Positions 21,781 through 24,855 of a DNA stretch of 24,855 nucleotides are shown piece after piece; position 1 is the stretch's first letter, and each line of letters begins with the position of its first letter. The stretch is taken from contig JBPCRS010000066.1 in assembly GCA_050996575.1 (NCBI GenBank), positions 1 to 24,855 of the forward strand. Direction: 5' to 3'. Origin of the DNA: DASUSH01 sp050996575. Its GTDB lineage: Bacteria > Actinomycetota > Thermoleophilia > Solirubrobacterales > 70-9. A program made the position numbers and the translations under genes. A model generated the notes under the pieces. The model made no database searches. It was given only the letters and a program-made list of their open reading frames with translations, and had not been told where the DNA came from.

Positions 21781-23249
21781 GGTTAGATCGAGATGGTCGT
21801 GCACCCGCCGCTCTTGTCGCGGTCGCTCTCGTCGGCTTCCTGATCGCCCTGTTCGGCACTTATTGGGACGACGCTTGGCACACCGAAAAGGGGCGCGACT
21901 CGTTCCTCGTCGCTCCTCACATCGCGCTCTACCTCGGGATCTCGCTGGCCGGCGGCGCGCTTGCCCTGTGGGCGGCGCTCGTCGTTTGGGCTCGAGGACT
22001 CGGTGCCCTTCGCAGCCACCCACCACTGCTACTGGCATTGGTCGGCATGGCCGTGGCGTTGGGTGCGGCGCCGCTTGACAACGCCTGGCATCTCGCCTTC
22101 GGGCGCGATGCGGTGGTCTGGAGTCCCCCACACATGCTCGGCGTCGCCGGCAACTTGGCGATCGCCGCCGCTCTCCTGCTCGAGCTCAGCGATCGGCCGG
22201 GCCGCTGGCAGAGCGGGGCGGCCCTGATTGCCGGCGCCGCCGTCCTGGCGGTTGGAGCCGTGCCGGTGCTCGAGTACGAAACCGACGTCCCGCAGTTCGA
22301 CCTTGCCTTCTATTTGCCGGTGTTGATCGCCGGTACATCTTTCGCTCTCGGTCTTGTTCGCCGAGCCCTTCGCCGCGACTGGGCCGCGACCGAGGTCGCG
22401 CTCGTCTACACGGCGATTCTCGCTTCGATCAGCTTGGCGCTCGAGCTCGGCGGAATGCCCGGCCCGCTGGTGCCCTTGATCGTCGCTCCGGCCTTGGCGG
22501 TTGACTTCGCCGCCCGCCGCGGCAGCGGACTGCTTCTCAGCGCTTTCGTCGTCACCGCCGCCACCTACCTGGCCTATGTGCCCTATCTCAACTGGCTCCG
22601 CGGCGACATCTTCCTTGACGCTCAAGCGATCCTTGTCGGTCTTCCACTGGCCTTGCTCGGTGCCCTCTGCGGACTCGGATTGGCATGGCTTTCTCGCTCA
22701 GGCCCCAAGCCGAGATCCCCGCTTGCGGCGACGGCGGTTCTCGGGCTTTCATTACTTCTTGTCGGCTCGGCTTCGGCTCACGATCCTGGCCAGGGGGAGG
22801 AGGTAACAAGCGCCGATCTGACCGCGACGAGCGACGGAACCCGAGCGAGCTTGCGGGTCGAACCTGCAGAGCACTGCGACGATCTCAAACCGATACGGAT
22901 CGTCGCTCGCCGGGCGGGAGAGACCCTGGCCGGTCCGCTTGAACAGACGGCCGGCTGCGAGTTCGCCGGCCAGCTGACCCTGGGCGATCGCGGTCGTTGG
23001 TTCGTCTACGCCGAGTTCGATCATCAGGGAAATCGCACGGAGACATGGCTTCCGATCGATTCCGGACGCGACGAGGTTCGTGAGGAAGCGGATCGGTCGC
23101 TCTACGTTCCGCCTCAGGTCGAGAGCTCGGGCGTGAAGGTCGCCGCCGGGATCGCTATGTATGGGGTCTTGCTGGCAATTGGCATTGCGATCCCGCTTCT
23201 CTTCCGCCGCCGCGAAGGCGACGGCCCGCTCCCGACGCCGGCGGAGTGA
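21774..23249 (+). CDS. polytopic membrane protein with duplicated PmoC/AmoC-like copper-ligand motif and extracellular domain
   Basis: A 491-aa protein I cannot assign to a named family. About ten or eleven helices fill residues 10-335, a soluble domain follows (about 336-455), and a last helix lies near 460-483. After helix 1 comes WDDAWHTEKGRDSFLVAPH: Asp32, His36, His49, with W-H and R-D between. After helix 3 it recurs as LDNAWHLAFGRDAVVWSPPH: Asp102, His106, His120. The first copy has the spacing D-x3-H-x12-H known for the CuC site of methane/ammonia monooxygenase subunit C. The helix before the soluble domain ends VGSASA-HDPGQG, an AxA signal-peptidase-like site followed by His336. ATG 21774 lies in an operator-like repeat. 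It is coupled to a TetR gene by GTGA. No monooxygenase A or B genes are present. Copper function is a hypothesis. Confidence 0.6.
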   Translation: MLRLDRDGRAPAALVAVALVGFLIALFGTYWDDAWHTEKGRDSFLVAPHIALYLGISLAGGALALWAALVVWARGLGALRSHPPLLLALVGMAVALGAAPLDNAWHLAFGRDAVVWSPPHMLGVAGNLAIAAALLLELSDRPGRWQSGAALIAGAAVLAVGAVPVLEYETDVPQFDLAFYLPVLIAGTSFALGLVRRALRRDWAATEVALVYTAILASISLALELGGMPGPLVPLIVAPALAVDFAARRGSGLLLSAFVVTAATYLAYVPYLNWLRGDIFLDAQAILVGLPLALLGALCGLGLAWLSRSGPKPRSPLAATAVLGLSLLLVGSASAHDPGQGEEVTSADLTATSDGTRASLRVEPAEHCDDLKPIRIVARRAGETLAGPLEQTAGCEFAGQLTLGDRGRWFVYAEFDHQGNRTETWLPIDSGRDEVREEADRSLYVPPQVESSGVKVAAGIAMYGVLLAIGIAIPLLFRRREGDGPLPTPAE

Positions 23250-23833
23250 GCCCAGCAATTACAAGCGACGAAGCGGTACTGAGCGCCGCTCGTCGCACGC
23301 TTGACCGCTACGGCTGGTCGGACACGACCGCCGAGCGAATTGCCGATGAGGCTGGGGTCTCGCGGGTCACCCTGCACCGCCGAGGACTGACGCGCGAGCG
23401 GATTCTCGCGATGTTGGCCGAGCAGGCGACCAAGCGCTATCAGGAGACGATGTGGCCAGTCTTGACCGCTTCGGGATCAGGCCGGGAACGGCTCGAGCTG
23501 GCGCTCGCAGTCCTCTGCGAGCTGGCCGAGGAGAACATGGCTCTGCTCCTCGCCCTCGACGCGAGCGCCAATGCCGCCGTCTTTCACGATGGCGAAGAGG
23601 AGCAGCTGACGCGCAGCGTCTACACCGAACCGCTCGAGCGGATGCTGAGAGACGGAGCGTCCGATGGCACGCTTCGACAAGTTGAACCGATCGAAGTGGC
23701 AACTGTCCTCTTCAACCTGGTCGGCTGGACCTATATCCACCTGCGCTCCGGGCACCGCTGGAAAGCCGATCGGGCGCGAAAGTCGACGCTTGAAATTGCC
23801 CTCAACGGAGTCACGGACGCGAGCGCAATATGA
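23246..23833 (+). CDS. TetR-family transcriptional regulator
   Basis: A 195-aa repressor with an N-terminal helix-turn-helix (ARRTLDRYGWSDTTAERIAD, EAGVSRVTLHRRG) and an all-helical ligand domain (ELALAVLCELAEENMALLLA, EVATVLFNLVGWTYIHLRSG). The usual YxYF after the recognition helix is replaced by LHRRGLTRE, a variant seen in some actinobacterial members. GTG start overlaps the membrane-protein stop as GTGA, so it is the second gene of that operon. It probably feeds back on the inverted repeats around 21752-21780; the ligand is unknown. Confidence 0.87.
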   Translation: MSPAITSDEAVLSAARRTLDRYGWSDTTAERIADEAGVSRVTLHRRGLTRERILAMLAEQATKRYQETMWPVLTASGSGRERLELALAVLCELAEENMALLLALDASANAAVFHDGEEEQLTRSVYTEPLERMLRDGASDGTLRQVEPIEVATVLFNLVGWTYIHLRSGHRWKADRARKSTLEIALNGVTDASAI

Positions 23834-23873
23834 GCACGCCAATTGTGATTTCAGGCACAAGTGTTAAGAGCCC

Positions 23874-23903
23874 GTAACATTTCGCCGATAGAAGGGTTAC
23901 ACT
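23874..23903 (+). promoter_or_regulatory. promoter of the riboswitch-NlpC transcript
   Basis: TACACT at 23898-23903 is a good -10, with a GTAACA -35-like hexamer about 18 nt upstream (23874-23879). The start point would fall near 23910, just before the riboswitch. Confidence 0.5.
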
Positions 23904-23910
23904 CCCCAAC

Positions 23911-24045
23911 CTCGTAAAAGAACAGACGCCGAGTCCCCGCCCAAGAGGCGGGGAACGGGGGAACCAAGTTTTCTGGGGCGAACCCACATCAAGTGGGAGC
24001 GCGGCTCCTTTAGCGCCAGCCCGACAGCTAACCCCGTAGGCCTTC
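23911..24045 (+). ncRNA. c-di-AMP riboswitch (ydaO-yuaA leader)
   Basis: The leader carries conserved ydaO-yuaA blocks in order: CGCCGAGTCCCCGCC, then the pairing GGCGGGGAACGGGGGAACC, then TGGGGCGAACCCAC with its closing GTGGGAGC, then AGCCCGACAGCTAACC and CCGTAGGC. This class binds cyclic di-AMP and in Actinobacteria sits ahead of cell-wall hydrolases such as NlpC/P60 and Rpf proteins, normally lowering expression when c-di-AMP is high. The downstream gene is an NlpC/P60-type hydrolase, as expected. The Shine-Dalgarno AAAGGAG (24046-24052) lies immediately after the aptamer, so translation control is possible. Confidence 0.92.
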
Positions 24046-24061
24046 AAAGGAGCTGGTTCAA

Positions 24062-24619
24062 CTGTCTACGCCCACATACCCCGTATGGAAGCTCGTAACC
24101 GTCGCGGCACTCACTGTTGTCGCGATGCTGACAATCGCCGTTCCGGCCATGGCCGCAAGCGGCACCGGTGGAGCCGCCATCCCCGGCCAGGGGGCCTCAG
24201 AAGGCCCGGTCGGTAAGGCCAAGCTGAACAAGGACGGCACGGCAACCCCGCCCATCGACGCACCGCCCGCGGTCGTCAAGGCGATCGAAGCCGCCAACAA
24301 GATCGAGGACAAGCCCTACAAGTGGGGCGGCGGCCACGGCAAGATCAACGACTCGGGCTATGACTGCTCGGGAGCGATCTCCTTCGCCCTGATCAAGGCC
24401 GGGCTGCTCAATTCACCGCTTACCTCGTCCGGATTCAACGGCTGGGGCAAGCGCGGGAAGGGCGAGTGGATCACGGTCTACGGCGACCCGGGCCACGGCT
24501 TCGCTGTGCTCGCCGGCCTGCGCTGGGATACCTCGATGACGCCGGGTGACGGTCCCGGCTGGAGCACACAGATGCGCCCGACCAATGGCATGGTCGCAAC
24601 ACACCCGAAGGGGCTGTAG
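24062..24619 (+). CDS. NlpC/P60-type cell-wall hydrolase, probable CTG start
   Basis: Exported cysteine peptidase-like murein hydrolase of about 185 aa. The C40-like catalytic block YKWGGGHGKIN...GYDCSGAISFALI has the nucleophilic Cys, and the later GDPGHGFAVLAGLRWD supplies the catalytic His. The CTG at 24062 is chosen because AAAGGAG ends 9 nt before it and the resulting N-terminus (YPVWKLVTVAALTVVAMLTI then AVPAMA-AS) is a complete signal peptide. The frame is closed by a TAA at 24029-24031, and no ATG, GTG or TTG lies between. The ATG at 24125 would remove most of the signal peptide and has no ribosome site. It is controlled by the upstream c-di-AMP riboswitch. Confidence 0.85.
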   Translation: MSTPTYPVWKLVTVAALTVVAMLTIAVPAMAASGTGGAAIPGQGASEGPVGKAKLNKDGTATPPIDAPPAVVKAIEAANKIEDKPYKWGGGHGKINDSGYDCSGAISFALIKAGLLNSPLTSSGFNGWGKRGKGEWITVYGDPGHGFAVLAGLRWDTSMTPGDGPGWSTQMRPTNGMVATHPKGL

Positions 24620-24636
24620 CTCTTCGCAAAGTTCAG

Positions 24637-24695
24637 GTAGGACCGCGGCGCGGGTATCGCGTCGACTCGAACGCCTGCTAGCGTCGCGGTCCTAC
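24637..24695. terminator. 11-bp inverted repeat after the NlpC gene
   Basis: GTAGGACCGCG (24637-24647) and CGCGGTCCTAC (24685-24695) are exact reverse complements separated by 37 nt. As RNA they could form a long stem ending the hydrolase transcript; no T-run follows. The right arm runs into box F, so a regulatory role at DNA level is also possible. Confidence 0.35.
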
Positions 24696-24705
24696 ATAAC
24701 GTAGT
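24691..24705. promoter_or_regulatory. CCTAC-N5-GTAGt box F (aquaporin promoter)
   Basis: CCTACATAACGTAGT, one mismatch from the perfect palindrome, ends 34 nt before the aquaporin GTG. TAGCGT just upstream (24679-24684) is a possible -10, which would place the box at the transcription start. Confidence 0.5.
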
Positions 24706-24739
24706 AACTACGCCTACCGCTCGAGAAAGAGGACATTCA

Positions 24740-24855
24740 GTGCAGGACCGAGGACTCGCCGCTTACATCGCAGAGCTGGTCGGCACGCTTTTCCTGACCT
24801 TCATCGTCTGCACCGTCGTCATTCTCTACGTCTCGACCGGCGCCACGGCCGCCCA
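24740..24855 (+). CDS. aquaporin/MIP-family channel, partial (runs off the right edge)
   Basis: The first 38 codons of a major intrinsic protein: the N-terminus RGLAAYIAELVGTLFLTFIV is the family's AE-x-x-GTxxL first-helix signature, followed by CTVVILYVSTGATAA. The GTG start has AGAGGA about 7 nt upstream. The pore NPA motifs lie beyond the window, so water versus glycerol selectivity cannot be judged. A near-perfect copy of the local palindrome in its promoter suggests shared control with the envelope genes. Confidence 0.8.
   Translation, partial: MQDRGLAAYIAELVGTLFLTFIVCTVVILYVSTGATAA

Noticed and set aside
21774..23249. Calling this gene a methane/ammonia monooxygenase subunit
   Set aside because: Only the ligand motif matches; overall length, helix count and the absence of A/B subunits argue against a true PmoC/AmoC, so only motif similarity is claimed.
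1..24855. CRISPR arrays, tRNA/rRNA genes, prophage or complete insertion sequences
   Set aside because: No regularly spaced repeats, cloverleaf-like segments, integrase or transposase frames were seen.

Overview
High-GC DNA with abundant GTG/TTG starts, 4-nt GTGA/TTGA gene overlaps, actinobacterial-type lipoproteins and a c-di-AMP riboswitch ahead of a cell-wall hydrolase. Together these suggest a Gram-positive actinobacterium, probably of the Thermoleophilia/Solirubrobacterales type. That placement is an inference from gene style, not a measured phylogeny. The window starts with an apparent break: positions 1 to about 290 do not continue the polyamine transporter gene they adjoin. LEFT THIRD (about 290-9023) is a polyamine uptake and catabolism locus. 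Leftward potA-potD (potD has lost its C-terminus) diverge from a rightward operon: class III aminotransferase, PucR-type regulator, saccharopine-dehydrogenase-like oxidoreductase, alanine dehydrogenase, and gamma-aminobutyraldehyde/betaine-aldehyde-type dehydrogenase. The inferred flow is that imported diamine is transaminated to an aminoaldehyde using pyruvate, the aldehyde is oxidised to an amino acid such as GABA, and the alanine formed is recycled to pyruvate. MIDDLE (9111-15889) is an envelope, thiol and copper-flavoured region: a methyltransferase; a CcdA thiol-disulfide transporter with a BNR-repeat lipoprotein; an anchored protein of unknown function; a SCO1-type copper chaperone; a DUF305 lipoprotein; a second methyltransferase; and a TetR regulator divergent from a His-rich small membrane protein plus a DUF2269/CopD-like membrane protein. 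RIGHT PART (15903-24855) carries an adenylate cyclase fused to a YHS metal-type domain, an M23 murein hydrolase, a BlaI-type repressor with an M56-type membrane protease, a methyltransferase remnant, a divergent Lgt with a tiny trailing membrane peptide, and an L,D-transpeptidase. It continues with a large polytopic membrane protein carrying two copies of a PmoC/AmoC-like copper-ligand motif, its coupled TetR regulator, a c-di-AMP riboswitch with an NlpC/P60 hydrolase that seems to start at CTG, and the start of an aquaporin. TWO THINGS STAND OUT. First, a 15-bp palindrome, CCTAC-N5-GTAGG, occurs five times perfectly and three times imperfectly between 11331 and 24705. It lies almost only in intergenic promoter regions and often contains a -10-like TACnnT. 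It precedes the M23/cyclase operon, the BlaI/M56 operon, the L,D-transpeptidase, a methyltransferase, the BNR lipoprotein/CcdA operon and the aquaporin, so it looks like the operator of a local BlaI-centred envelope regulon. Second, the protein at 21774-23249 carries D-x3-H-x12-H with intervening W-H and R-D, closely resembling the copper-site segment of particulate methane/ammonia monooxygenase subunit C. The motif is duplicated, and a potential mature N-terminal histidine begins its extracellular domain.
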